Origin: a virus
Direction: 5' to 3' (one strand)
IMG/VR virus record: IMGVR_UViG_3300030116_004629
Location: 1-49,403 of that record
Length of the DNA stretch: 49,403 bases
Part shown: in pieces, positions 20,655 to 29,237 of the stretch
How the letters are laid out: every line of letters begins with the position of its first letter
Numbering within the stretch: the stretch's first letter is position 1
Notes under the pieces: model-generated
Seen by the model: the letters and a program-made list of their open reading frames with translations, nothing else
The model's database searches: none
What the model was told of the DNA's origin: nothing
Translations under genes and position numbers: made by a program

Positions 20655-22154
20655 ATGGTGGAAGAGACACTTTTAATGGGTAAAGAAGCGAGAAGGAAAC
20701 TTTTACAAGGCATTAACAAAGTAGCAGATGCGGTCAAGGGGACACTCGGCCCAAGTGCTAAAACGGTTATAATACAGCAAGAGGATTCATTTCCCCTCAT
20801 ACTTAACGATGGTGTGAGTGTAGCGAGAGCAGTCAATGACCCCGACCCTTATGTGCAGATGGGTATTGACCTGATTAAGCAGGTAGCAGAACAGGCGCAA
20901 GGTATTTCCGGTGACGGTACTACTACGGCTACTGTTATTGCTCAGGCTCTATGCAACGAGGGCTTCAAGGAGATAGAAGACGGAAAGGACAGGCTTGAAT
21001 TGTTTGAAATGATACAGGAGAAGGTAGACGAGATTATTAGAAATATTGAAGGTCACAGCCAACCCTGCGAAACCGTTGATGATGTTTCTTCGGTGGCTAA
21101 GATTGCCGCTAACAACGACCAAGAGTTAGGTGATTTGATTGCCGATGTTATGTTAAACATAGGGTCGGAAGGTGCGATTGCTCTCAAGCATGGGAGTGGA
21201 TTTGAAACCACCTTTGAGATAAAGGATGGGTTAGAGATACAGTCGGGCGCAGCAAGCCCACACTTCTCACAGGAGATGGCAAACGCCAACGTGCTGATTA
21301 CTACTGACAAGATAAATAACTTTGAAAGTCTTGTTCCGGCATTAGAATTGTCGCTCAAAGAACAGAAAGGGCTGTTGATTGTCTGCGCAGACTACAACGA
21401 GTCTGTGCTTCCTAACTTATTAATTAACGTAGTGCAAGGTAAGATAAACGCCTGCCTTGTCAAACTTCCCTCTATGGGTAAGCAACAGGAAGATTGGGCT
21501 TACGATATTCGTGCTGTGACAGGCGGCAAGGTCTTCAACAAGACTTTAGGCGACAGTCTTACAACGGTTAAAGAACATGAATTGGGATATGCTACGCTAG
21601 TGCAATGCGGCAAGGATTCCTGTGTAGTAGAAACAGACACAGGCATTGACGATGCACACTTAGATGACCTATACCAAAAGGCAGATAACGCAGACCACGA
21701 TTGGGACAAGCAGACTCTAACACGCAGAATTGCGAGACTGACGAAGGGTGTTGCTTCTATTTATGTGGGGGCGACAACCGAGATTGAGATGCTAGAGAAG
21801 AAGGAACGCATTGACGATGCTATTAACGCCGTGAGAGCCGCCATGAGAAACGGTACTATTGCAGGTGGTGGTATACTTCTAAACTACTACGGTATGGATA
21901 GCAAGGATGATTTGATTATGAAGGCTTTCTCAGCCCCCATGAGAACCATAGCCGAGAACGCAGGCATTGACCTACCACCGACTATGCACGTTGAGAGAGG
22001 CTTAGATGCTAGGACAGGCAAGTTAGATGCTGACTTAGTAGCGGTAGGAATTATAGACCCTGTAGATATTACGATTAACTCTATTAGGAGTGCAGTTTCC
22101 ATAGCAAAGTTAGTCTTACTAAGTGATGCTTTGGTGGCTCTGCCACAGAGTTAG
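20655..22154 (+). CDS. groEL: Group I chaperonin (GroEL-like), 499 aa
   Basis: Clear GroEL motifs, all with E. coli-like spacing: LGPSAKTVII (31-40), NDGVSVARAV with D52, GDGTTTATV with D87, and near the end EIEMLEKKERIDDAINAVRA with the catalytic Asp, followed by GTIAGGG. It lacks the C-terminal GGM repeat and is about 50 residues shorter than usual. It is a bacterial-type (Group I) ATP-driven folding cage, unlike the thermosome usual in archaea. The Shine-Dalgarno is AAGGTGAAG. Together with the GroES-like gene it may fold virion or replication proteins. Confidence 0.95.
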   Translation: MVEETLLMGKEARRKLLQGINKVADAVKGTLGPSAKTVIIQQEDSFPLILNDGVSVARAVNDPDPYVQMGIDLIKQVAEQAQGISGDGTTTATVIAQALCNEGFKEIEDGKDRLELFEMIQEKVDEIIRNIEGHSQPCETVDDVSSVAKIAANNDQELGDLIADVMLNIGSEGAIALKHGSGFETTFEIKDGLEIQSGAASPHFSQEMANANVLITTDKINNFESLVPALELSLKEQKGLLIVCADYNESVLPNLLINVVQGKINACLVKLPSMGKQQEDWAYDIRAVTGGKVFNKTLGDSLTTVKEHELGYATLVQCGKDSCVVETDTGIDDAHLDDLYQKADNADHDWDKQTLTRRIARLTKGVASIYVGATTEIEMLEKKERIDDAINAVRAAMRNGTIAGGGILLNYYGMDSKDDLIMKAFSAPMRTIAENAGIDLPPTMHVERGLDARTGKLDADLVAVGIIDPVDITINSIRSAVSIAKLVLLSDALVALPQS

Positions 22155-22167
22155 GTTTATAGGCGGA
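22152..22167 (+). promoter_or_regulatory. Promoter TAGGTTTATAGGCGGA, copy 3
   Basis: TTTATA at 22156-22161, directly at the GroEL stop codon and 26.5 nt before the ATG at 22185. AGGTGA lies between, useful for readthrough transcripts but too close to the predicted 5' end for its own. Confidence 0.8.
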
Positions 22168-22184
22168 TAGAAGCAGGTGATAAT

Positions 22185-23174
22185 ATGACTTGGGGACAAG
22201 GAACGACAACCACGAAGAAAACAGTAGCAGAAGCAGCACCAAAGACGCTGTACGACAGAGAGTATTACAGAAACCTATTGACTGCCAAGCAGTCGCAGAA
22301 GACTTCACAGGTTCACCGCATGGCTTTGGTAGCCCATGAGAATGCCTGTAAGACAGGTCTTGCTCTCTCATTCCTAAACAATGAGATAGACGCAGGCAAG
22401 AAGGTAGCAATTATTGACATAGATAACTCTGCTTCCTCTACTGTAGATTACGTCTACCCTGACAAGGATAACATAATGGTGATTCCTATTCTCGATGAGT
22501 CTGATGATTCTGTCTACCACGAAGATAACTCGGTAGACCACCACGCTCTTGTAAACAAGACCAAGTGGTTCATTAACCTACTAGCAGAAGAGATTGAGGA
22601 AGCCCCTGACACATGGGGTGGCATTATATTTGACGGCGGTTCTACTTTCCTAAAGTGGTGCGAGTTTGCCATGAGGCAGTCGCTACTTGAGAAGGGTGTC
22701 ATTGAGAATGAAGATGATTCCTTCAACCAAAAGGAATGGAGAGAGCGCAACCGAATGAACCGTGACGTTCTTGACAGGCTACACGCTCTGCCTGTCGCTA
22801 AGATTTACAACACCTTCCACTTGAAGGCCATACAAGAATACATGGATGATGGCACAGGTAAGAAGGTTCTAATGACTACGGGCGAGAGGCCCGATTGGGA
22901 GAAGGGGACAATGCGCCGATTCTCTCAGCAGATATTCCTAAGTAGATACATGAAGAAAGCAGACTTAGCCGCAGGTGTCAAGGGTGACAAAAGCCTCAAT
23001 GAAGGGGAGTGGTGTGTCCGTGCAACGATTGAAGAGATGAAGGGTCAGAAGATGGAGTACGTTGGCTCGACTCACACGGTGTTGTCTGTTGATAACGGTA
23101 AGGTCACATGGTTTGGCTTGCCATTCATAACAGATGATGAGGTGAAGAGCGATGCAAGCGACACTACCGAATGA
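22185..23174 (+). CDS. RecA-like recombinase/ATPase with altered Walker A, 329 aa
   Basis: The core order is a Walker A-like loop AHENACKTGLA (50-60), a strand KKVAIIDIDN (72-81) and a Walker B-like GGIIFDGGS (145-153). This is the layout of phage Sak4/RecA-type single-strand annealing ATPases and AAA_24 proteins. The Walker A loop keeps KT but has lost the usual GxxxxG glycines. It is coupled to PCNA by a 23-base overlap, which fits a role in recombination-dependent replication. Confidence 0.65.
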   Translation: MTWGQGTTTTKKTVAEAAPKTLYDREYYRNLLTAKQSQKTSQVHRMALVAHENACKTGLALSFLNNEIDAGKKVAIIDIDNSASSTVDYVYPDKDNIMVIPILDESDDSVYHEDNSVDHHALVNKTKWFINLLAEEIEEAPDTWGGIIFDGGSTFLKWCEFAMRQSLLEKGVIENEDDSFNQKEWRERNRMNRDVLDRLHALPVAKIYNTFHLKAIQEYMDDGTGKKVLMTTGERPDWEKGTMRRFSQQIFLSRYMKKADLAAGVKGDKSLNEGEWCVRATIEEMKGQKMEYVGSTHTVLSVDNGKVTWFGLPFITDDEVKSDASDTTE

Positions 23175-24021
23175 TGCTATTACGATTCTTTTAAACAAGG
23201 TCAAAAGAACGCAGATGGTTGCGGGCAAGCCGCAAGACCAAGTGTTGTCCTGTGTTTTAGAGGTTATAGATAATAAGGCTTCTGTCACTTCTCTTGTGAA
23301 AGACGGTCTAACTTCTGTCAGTAGATTTTCCTGTCTTATTGACAACCCTAAAAAGCAATTGTTTAATGCTGAATTTTACATAACTGACATTAATACTTTC
23401 TTGGGTGCGTTGAAATACCACGGCACTAAGTTTACGCTTACACAAGACGGCGACAAACTACGCATTAAGTCTTCTAACAAGCAGACTACTTTGACTGCTT
23501 CCCCCGATGCTCTTGCATTTCCACATAACCCTGCGACACTCAAGGAGTGGCACACTACTTCTAAGAACGTTGCTAACAAGTTAGAGCGTAAGTATTTGAG
23601 AGGGTCTATTGGTGTCTTTGATTGGAATTACTTAGCAGATGGTGGCGAGAAGATACCCACAAAGTTTAGACTCAAGACAGATGCCGTGACTCTCTACGAA
23701 GCGTTGCGGTGCGATTCAATGAACGGTCAGAAGATTAACCGTTATAATTTCTTTTTCGATTGGGAAACAAGTAAGGGGTTTGAAGTAAGAGTCGGCAACG
23801 AATTGAAAGGTCAGACTACTAGCCTACTAGACCTACCAAGTGAGGGCGTGGGTGCTTTCAAGATGGATGCCACCTTTGAGGGTGGATTAGAGCAATTGAC
23901 ACAGCACCTACATGGCGAGATTAACCTAAACTTCCTAGATTTCAGTCAGCACGGACAGGGCTACAAACTGATTATAGATTTAGGTGACAACGACTTTGTT
24001 TTTCAGTCGTCAATAAAATAA
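23152..24021 (+). CDS. pcn: PCNA-type sliding clamp, 289 aa
   Basis: The first domain (MQATLPNDAITILLNKVKRT, then FYITDINTFLGAL and TLTQDGDKLRIKSSNKQTTL) and the second (KFRLKTDAVTLYEALRCDSM, EVRVGNELKGQTTSLL) have the beta-alpha-beta pattern of DNA clamps. The C-terminal LIIDLGDNDFVFQSSI is PCNA-like. It is longer than archaeal PCNA (about 250). It should encircle DNA and tether PolB, which is two genes downstream. AGGTGAAGAG precedes the start. Confidence 0.75.
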   Translation: MQATLPNDAITILLNKVKRTQMVAGKPQDQVLSCVLEVIDNKASVTSLVKDGLTSVSRFSCLIDNPKKQLFNAEFYITDINTFLGALKYHGTKFTLTQDGDKLRIKSSNKQTTLTASPDALAFPHNPATLKEWHTTSKNVANKLERKYLRGSIGVFDWNYLADGGEKIPTKFRLKTDAVTLYEALRCDSMNGQKINRYNFFFDWETSKGFEVRVGNELKGQTTSLLDLPSEGVGAFKMDATFEGGLEQLTQHLHGEINLNFLDFSQHGQGYKLIIDLGDNDFVFQSSIK

Positions 24022-24033
24022 AGGTGAAAAAAG

Positions 24034-24330
24034 ATGGATGAAGGTTGGATGACGTTGATAAGCGACATAGAATATACGATACAAAACATGATTGCGCTTG
24101 GTGTAGAGGGCGATGCTGTTTGTGAAGACAGTAAATATAAGGTGTACCTTACTTTAGTAGAGAAGAATAAGCCCAAGCATTACCGTGACCCTGTTTGGTT
24201 GAGAAACGCATACATAGAAGAGAACAGGTCTATGGCCGACATAGCAATGGAGTTTGACATAACCCCTGCGGCTGTGAACCAATGGCTTAACAAGCACAAC
24301 ATAGAGACACGGAAGCGTGGTGTACGGTGA
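24034..24330 (+). CDS. Helix-turn-helix protein, 98 aa
   Basis: The C-terminal half DPVWLRNAYIEENRSMADIA, MEFDITPAAVNQWLNKHNIE is a textbook helix-turn-helix like those of homing-endonuclease and resolvase C-termini. The N-terminus is helical. A good AAGGTGA Shine-Dalgarno. Between PCNA and PolB, it could regulate replication genes. Its stop overlaps the PolB GTG start (GTGA). Confidence 0.8.
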   Translation: MDEGWMTLISDIEYTIQNMIALGVEGDAVCEDSKYKVYLTLVEKNKPKHYRDPVWLRNAYIEENRSMADIAMEFDITPAAVNQWLNKHNIETRKRGVR

Positions 24331-26570
24331 TTGTCACTAAGGCGCGCGGCAATACTGTCATAGTGCGGGAACGTACCGAAGACGGCAGAAGAAAGGAGAC
24401 TGTGATTTCTGCTTATAACCCTTATTTTTTTGTAAGCACTTCTGATGCCGACCTTGCCCCCGCCATACACAAAGAGGATGGCTACAATTGCATATACGGC
24501 ACGAAACTTACTAAGATAACAGTAGCAGACGCGGGCGACATATACGATTTCAAGAAGCAGAACCCCGATGTTATGACATGGGAGGCAAACATTCCCTTTG
24601 TCAATAGGGTTCTGACCGAGAGATTGCGACATGGCGAAGAGCCTTTCAAGCAATACGAGCATAGGACTTGGTATTTAGATGCCGAGTGGAGTCCCACAAC
24701 CAATGAGATGAGGGTTATAGTAGTTTACGATTCCTTCACCGAGAATGAATATGTTTGGTTTGTGGATAAGAGCCTACAAGACAAAACTATGTCTTCGGTA
24801 GAGTATGTTAAGCACAAAGAATTTGGCGGTTATACTTATGATACTCCGGCTCTTGGATTTAGGTCAGAGCGTGCTATGCTGACTCACTTCTTGAAGCACA
24901 TGGACTTACAAGACCCCGATATTATTACGGGTTGGTTCGTAGTAGGTGCAGACATTAAGACGATAGTAGAGAGGTGCAGAGCCGTAGGCGTGCAGCCTAC
25001 CACTATGAGTCCTATGCGCCGCCTTAACTATTCCTATAGAGATTGGGAACAACCAATTGTGGGTAGGAATTGTATAGACCTTATGTTAGCCTTCACTAAA
25101 CTATGGGAATTGAAGAATGGAAAACTCCCTTCTAAGAAATTAGACGATGTAGCGATGGAGGCTTTGGGCGAAAAGAAGATTGAATTGCCTGACGGCCACG
25201 ACACATACTTGACTAACCTGCCTCTATACATTCACTATTGTAGGCAAGACGTAAGACTTCTACCTAAATTAGACGCTAAAGTAAACGCTCTTGACTACTA
25301 CACTTCCCTACAGCACATTGTCCAATGTGACATACGCTCTACTCCCTTCATTACCAAGATGTTCTCATGCTTGGTGCTTACAGATAAGGATAACAAGGGT
25401 AGGATTCCTACTGACCCCCTCTTCCGCTACGAAGCATACGAAGGCGCAGACGTTATGGAAGTAGATGCGGGCCTGTATAACAAAGTAGGTATTTTAGACA
25501 TTAAAGCAATGTACCACAGCAACGCAGACCTTTACAATATTTCTTGGGACACTTTAGCATTGCCCGAAGAGGGACAGGACTGTGGAAACGGCACGCACTT
25601 TTGCCAAAAGGAGAAGGGTTTGCTAGTCCGTCAAATGGATAACATGACTAACCTGCGAAATAAATTCAAGCGGTTGATGAAGCATGACCCCGATAACTAT
25701 GAGCGATGGGACACAATGCAGTTTGCTTGTAAGTCTTTGGTCGCTTCCATGTATGGGGTTGCCGGAGATTCTAAATATGGTCTTTACCACCCCGCAGTAG
25801 CGGCGGCAATTACCCACACTTCTAGGGCTACCCTAAACAGGCTCAAGATGATAGCCGAGGAAGAGGGAAATAAGGTCATTTACGGCCACACAGACAGCGT
25901 GTTTTGCGAAATAGATAGTCCGGCTAGGGGCGAGGCATTAATACGCTCTATTAACGCTAAAATGAAGCCCATTGAAGTAGAGTTTGAGAAGTGGTGTGAG
26001 AGCATGGTGCTGATGGCTAAGAATAGATACGCCGGAAGGGTGACTTGGACTGATGGCAACGCTCACGAACCCACGCTTTATGTTAAGGGTATAGAATTGA
26101 AGCAGTCTAGGATGCCCCCTATTATGAAAGAGGTCATGTCAGAAACGATTAACATGATACTTGCCAATAGAGAGGAAGAAGAAGTAAACGATATGCTAAT
26201 ACCAATTATAAACAGTATAGTTAATGAGGAAATAAGCGTAGATGATTTGGCTATGAAGGGCAAACTTGAGAAGAACCTGAGCGAATACAAGGTGCTGTCC
26301 GGCCCTAGCGCGGCGGCGGCTTGGGCTAACGAATACTTAGGCAAGGGTTATAGAAGTGGCTCTTATTTTAAGGTTATACTTGACGACAACGGTAAGTATT
26401 TAGCCTTCGATGAGCCGTCAGATTTAGACGGGATTGCTTTGGTTGGGTACAAGACCATGTGCGATAGATTTGTGTTGCAGAAACTAAGACCCTACTACGA
26501 TATGATGGGTTGGTCTACGCAACGACTTCTCAACGCCTACATGGGATTAGGTCATTTGTCTTGGGTATGA
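24327..26570 (+). CDS. polB: Family B DNA polymerase, 747 aa
   Basis: Exonuclease motifs: LDAE (117-120), IITGWFVVGADI (about 197-208) and YCRQDVRLL. Polymerase motif A is LDIKAMYHSN (about 390), motif B KSLVASMYGV (about 468) and motif C YGHTDS (about 518-523). In motif C the first Asp of YGDTDS is His, while the second, metal-binding Asp is present. Motif B lacks the usual Asn. The start is GTG overlapping the previous stop. It should replicate the virus genome with PCNA and RFC. Confidence 0.93.
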   Translation: MIVTKARGNTVIVRERTEDGRRKETVISAYNPYFFVSTSDADLAPAIHKEDGYNCIYGTKLTKITVADAGDIYDFKKQNPDVMTWEANIPFVNRVLTERLRHGEEPFKQYEHRTWYLDAEWSPTTNEMRVIVVYDSFTENEYVWFVDKSLQDKTMSSVEYVKHKEFGGYTYDTPALGFRSERAMLTHFLKHMDLQDPDIITGWFVVGADIKTIVERCRAVGVQPTTMSPMRRLNYSYRDWEQPIVGRNCIDLMLAFTKLWELKNGKLPSKKLDDVAMEALGEKKIELPDGHDTYLTNLPLYIHYCRQDVRLLPKLDAKVNALDYYTSLQHIVQCDIRSTPFITKMFSCLVLTDKDNKGRIPTDPLFRYEAYEGADVMEVDAGLYNKVGILDIKAMYHSNADLYNISWDTLALPEEGQDCGNGTHFCQKEKGLLVRQMDNMTNLRNKFKRLMKHDPDNYERWDTMQFACKSLVASMYGVAGDSKYGLYHPAVAAAITHTSRATLNRLKMIAEEEGNKVIYGHTDSVFCEIDSPARGEALIRSINAKMKPIEVEFEKWCESMVLMAKNRYAGRVTWTDGNAHEPTLYVKGIELKQSRMPPIMKEVMSETINMILANREEEEVNDMLIPIINSIVNEEISVDDLAMKGKLEKNLSEYKVLSGPSAAAAWANEYLGKGYRSGSYFKVILDDNGKYLAFDEPSDLDGIALVGYKTMCDRFVLQKLRPYYDMMGWSTQRLLNAYMGLGHLSWV

Positions 26571-26574
26571 TGCG

Positions 26575-26590
26575 TAGGTTTATAGGCGGA
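26575..26590 (+). promoter_or_regulatory. Promoter TAGGTTTATAGGCGGA, copy 4
   Basis: TTTATA at 26579-26584, directly after the PolB stop and 26.5 nt before the ATG at 26608, predicting a leaderless mRNA. Confidence 0.8.
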
Positions 26591-26607
26591 AATGGAGAAC
26601 GAGTATT

Positions 26608-26943
26608 ATGACGAGAAGTAGGAAGAGTAGTGGTAAGGCGACAGCCAAGCAGAACCAACAGAGTATAGCGCAGATGCAAGGCGTGATTAACGAATTGGTA
26701 AACGCTGTGACGAATGACATGGGCAGACTTAACGGTATTATGTATGCCTTGCTTAAGGATTTAGACAAACTCAAGGAAGACAATTGCCCCCATTGTGGAC
26801 AAGTCCTATTTGAGCCACAGTTAGATTTACTACCACCGTCTACACATTGCCCGTCTTGTGGTGAGGCATTGAATACTGATGAGCAAAAGACCATAGATGA
26901 TTTTGTCAATTGGGATGAAGGAAAGAGTAGTGAGGAAGAGTGA
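26608..26943 (+). CDS. Zinc-ribbon protein, 111 aa
   Basis: Basic N-terminus (MTRSRKSSGKATAKQNQQSI), then a helical part and a C-terminal zinc ribbon with CPHCGQ and CPSCGEAL 22 residues apart, followed by an acidic tail. Possibly a DNA- or protein-binding accessory factor for the nuclease that follows; it is coupled to it by a GTGA overlap. Confidence 0.75.
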   Translation: MTRSRKSSGKATAKQNQQSIAQMQGVINELVNAVTNDMGRLNGIMYALLKDLDKLKEDNCPHCGQVLFEPQLDLLPPSTHCPSCGEALNTDEQKTIDDFVNWDEGKSSEEE

Positions 26944-27794
26944 GAGCAACAGATGAGCAGTCAAAGGCTTCTTCTTATAACCCTAATATTTCCGAGATAT
27001 TACGGGTAAGTAAGTCTTCGTTTATGACATACTTGATGTGTCCTAGACAATTCTATTGGCGTTATGTTGCAGACATTCCCTCGCCCCCACCAACGGAAGA
27101 GGCTATTAGAGGCAGTATAATACACGCCGCTATGGAACATGGTATACTAGGCGAGCCTAAAGACATGGAGAGATTCTTGATAGCAGAGGGGATGGAAGAT
27201 GATGAGGGTGCGTTGTCATTGTCGGAGATGCTACATTCTATTGCTAACGATTTAGGCTCTTTTGACGTAGTGGAAGCAGAGGTTAAGCACCAAGTCTATG
27301 AGGAATTGACTACCGCTAGTGGTATGAAGCCTGTGATATGGGTAGGGATGATAGACGGTGTGCTTAGACACCCACAAGGCGGATTGATACTTGTAGAGTT
27401 AAAGACAGGTAAAATGAATATGGGTAAGTTAGGCAGAACGAGAAAAGAATTGGTTTATTATAACCGTCTTTTAAAGTTAATGGGTTATGATGAAGTGACA
27501 CACTTCCTTTACCTGTGTCCCGACTACAAGGCAGTAGACGGAGATAAACTACTTGATGAATATAAGAAGCGCGGTAAAACCATGTGGCTTCCTGAAAATA
27601 GCGGTTGGGCGTTATTAGAGCCTGTTATGACTCGCTCTATTAATGCCTTTGAGAACAATTTATATGACACTATAGACTCTTTGAAACTCCAAGATTACCC
27701 GATGAATTGGAACGAATATTTTTGTCCGGTTTGGTGTGATTTTCACTTAAATTGTGAGGCAGAATTAACAGGAGAGATGGAAGCATGGCAGTAA
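26940..27794 (+). CDS. Cas4/RecB-like nuclease with iron-sulphur cysteines, 284 aa
   Basis: The N-terminal SKSSFMTYLMCPRQFYWRYV (24-43) with C34, RGSIIHAAMEHG (57-68), MIDGVL, then LILVELKTGK are the motifs of PD-(D/E)XK RecB/Cas4 nucleases (H, D, ExK). Three C-terminal cysteines, at about 262, 266 and 272 (CPVWCDFHLNC), complete the four-cysteine Fe-S cluster with C34. Expected 5'-end or 3'-end resection exonuclease. It is next to replication and recombination genes, with no CRISPR array. GTG start. Confidence 0.85.
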   Translation: MRATDEQSKASSYNPNISEILRVSKSSFMTYLMCPRQFYWRYVADIPSPPPTEEAIRGSIIHAAMEHGILGEPKDMERFLIAEGMEDDEGALSLSEMLHSIANDLGSFDVVEAEVKHQVYEELTTASGMKPVIWVGMIDGVLRHPQGGLILVELKTGKMNMGKLGRTRKELVYYNRLLKLMGYDEVTHFLYLCPDYKAVDGDKLLDEYKKRGKTMWLPENSGWALLEPVMTRSINAFENNLYDTIDSLKLQDYPMNWNEYFCPVWCDFHLNCEAELTGEMEAWQ

Positions 27795-27946
27795 AGACTA
27801 TAGTATGTGCTGCCTGCGGTAAGGATGATGCTTGGGAGGGCTTTGAAGATGTTCTGCGTGTGATGGGACAGGAAGGACAGAAGCCGGAGATGATAACTAT
27901 AGGTGGTTGTGAGTGCGGCCATCAACAAGAGGTGACACTAGAATGA
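27785..27946 (+). CDS. Zinc-ribbon microprotein, 53 aa
   Basis: VCAACGKDDAWEGFEDVLRV and GGCECGHQQEV give CxxC and CxC pairs, a small zinc ribbon. Starts ten bases before the end of the Cas4-like gene. Coupled by ATGA to the next microprotein. Confidence 0.65.
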   Translation: MAVKTIVCAACGKDDAWEGFEDVLRVMGQEGQKPEMITIGGCECGHQQEVTLE

Positions 27947-28068
27947 TAGAAATAAAAACAGATTGGATTAATGAAATAGAGTATGAGTGGGGAGACTTTC
28001 TTCCTCTCTTGGTTGCACAGATAGGGTTTTTGATGTTAGGCGCATACGCCTTTTACAAGTTAAGGTGA
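27943..28068 (+). CDS. Membrane microprotein, 41 aa
   Basis: An acidic N-terminus (MIEIKTDWINEIEYEWGDF) is followed by one hydrophobic helix (LPLLVAQIGFLMLGAYAFY) and KLR. The stop overlaps the Shine-Dalgarno GGTGAAAG of the primase. No family recognised. Confidence 0.6.
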   Translation: MIEIKTDWINEIEYEWGDFLPLLVAQIGFLMLGAYAFYKLR

Positions 28069-28072
28069 AAGT

Positions 28073-29071
28073 ATGTTATTGACTTTCCCTAGGGAGATTG
28101 GGCTACGCCGTAATTTATGCGACAGTCGTAATATCTTTGACGATTATATTACACGCATAAACGGCAAGGCTTCGGTGTATACTTCTCTCTATTCCTTTGA
28201 GCGCAGACACCCTACACGCTCTTGGAAGTATGACCCCGACTCAGTAGTGATGGATAGGGCGTGGTGGGATTTTGACACTACGCCTGAGCATGACATAGAG
28301 CAGGTCAAGCAAGATGTGTATACTTTACTCTCTAAATTACAGGGAGATGTTAGAGTGGTATTCACAGGTAGAGGATTCCACGTTCACCAAATGTTCTCTG
28401 AGCCTGTCAAGGGTCAGGCTATAGGAAGACACATTATACGCTATGAGAATGACGTTGCTAAGGGTCTAGTCACACTTGATGGTGTGGGCAACCCACAGAA
28501 ACTAACAAGAGTACCCGACACATATAATGTCACTCGCAAGAAGTGGGCTGTTAATATTGACAAAGACGCTTTCTTTAGTGACCCTTTCAACTATGAGATT
28601 CCTACTAAGCCGGAGACTTCGCTGCTTAGATTTGACCCATTCAGAGGTGAAAAATTAGCCTCTAATTTTAGTATTACTAAATGGATTGCTACCCACCCCG
28701 TAAACGAGAAGCAGGTAGTAAACGTATTCGATGGAGAAATAGGTACGTTAGACCAAGTGCCTATTCCTCCCTGTCTTGACAAGGCTATAAGACATGAGAA
28801 CCCACGACACCACGTTAGGGTCGCTCTTGTGACACACTTAGCAGATAACCTGCGGTGGTTTGCTTCACCCTCTTCCCTCACCCGTGATGAGAAGATGGAT
28901 ATAAGCACTAAGATTTGCGCATTCATAGAGACTTTAGGTTGGAGAGATTACAACCCAAGCACTACAAGATTCCATGTTAATAGCATGATGGATTACGAAC
29001 ACACTCCTTCAACGGCTTGGTACAAAGCAAGAAATATTTGCACAGGGCCGTGTTGGTTGCACGATGAATAA
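28073..29071 (+). CDS. priS: DNA primase, PriS fused to a PriL-like tail, 332 aa
   Basis: Archaeo-eukaryotic primase motifs: WWDFD with catalytic D66 and D68, FTGRGFHVH (97-105) and TRVPDTYNV. After about residue 225 comes a region (PPCLDKAI, ALVTHLADNL, CAFIETLGWRDYN, TRFHVNSMMDY, CTGPC) that resembles the C-terminal iron-sulphur domain of the large primase subunit PriL, with four cysteines. It would make RNA or DNA primers alone. Start with GGTGAAAG Shine-Dalgarno. Confidence 0.85.
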   Translation: MLLTFPREIGLRRNLCDSRNIFDDYITRINGKASVYTSLYSFERRHPTRSWKYDPDSVVMDRAWWDFDTTPEHDIEQVKQDVYTLLSKLQGDVRVVFTGRGFHVHQMFSEPVKGQAIGRHIIRYENDVAKGLVTLDGVGNPQKLTRVPDTYNVTRKKWAVNIDKDAFFSDPFNYEIPTKPETSLLRFDPFRGEKLASNFSITKWIATHPVNEKQVVNVFDGEIGTLDQVPIPPCLDKAIRHENPRHHVRVALVTHLADNLRWFASPSSLTRDEKMDISTKICAFIETLGWRDYNPSTTRFHVNSMMDYEHTPSTAWYKARNICTGPCWLHDE

Positions 29072-29087
29072 ATGGAGGTTATAATAA

Positions 29088-29228
29088 ATGACGATGACAA
29101 AACAGCAGAAGAGATGCCCCATGTGCGCAAGCACTAAGGGATTCATTGAAGTGCATGGTTCTATGGCTTGTCTAAATTGCCACACCAAGATTGTTTCTTG
29201 TTGTGGCGATGACGGCTGTATAATTTAA
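29088..29228 (+). CDS. Double zinc-site microprotein, 46 aa
   Basis: CPMC and CLNC 15 residues apart form one ribbon; SCCGDDGC at the C-terminus could bind a second metal. A GGAGG precedes the start. No family recognised. Its end overlaps the TATA-like region of the next gene. Confidence 0.65.
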   Translation: MTMTKQQKRCPMCASTKGFIEVHGSMACLNCHTKIVSCCGDDGCII

Positions 29229-29237
29229 AGTTATATG
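29224..29237 (+). promoter_or_regulatory. TATA-like region for the Mom-like gene
   Basis: TTTAAAGTTATAT at 29224-29236 lies 14-26 nt before the ATG at 29250, with AAGGTAA just before the start. A weak, possible promoter that could give separate control of the modification gene. Confidence 0.35.

Noticed and set aside
20655-22154. Thermosome (Group II chaperonin)
   Set aside because: Motifs and residue spacing are those of GroEL, and a GroES-like gene is adjacent; the Group II built-in lid features are absent.
24180-24662. Minus-strand frame of 160 codons
   Set aside because: Lies opposite the HTH gene and PolB, both with clear motifs; a shadow frame.
26940-27794. CRISPR-Cas locus suggested by the Cas4-like gene
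   Set aside because: No repeat-spacer array and no other cas gene in the window; Cas4-like nucleases are common in virus replication modules.
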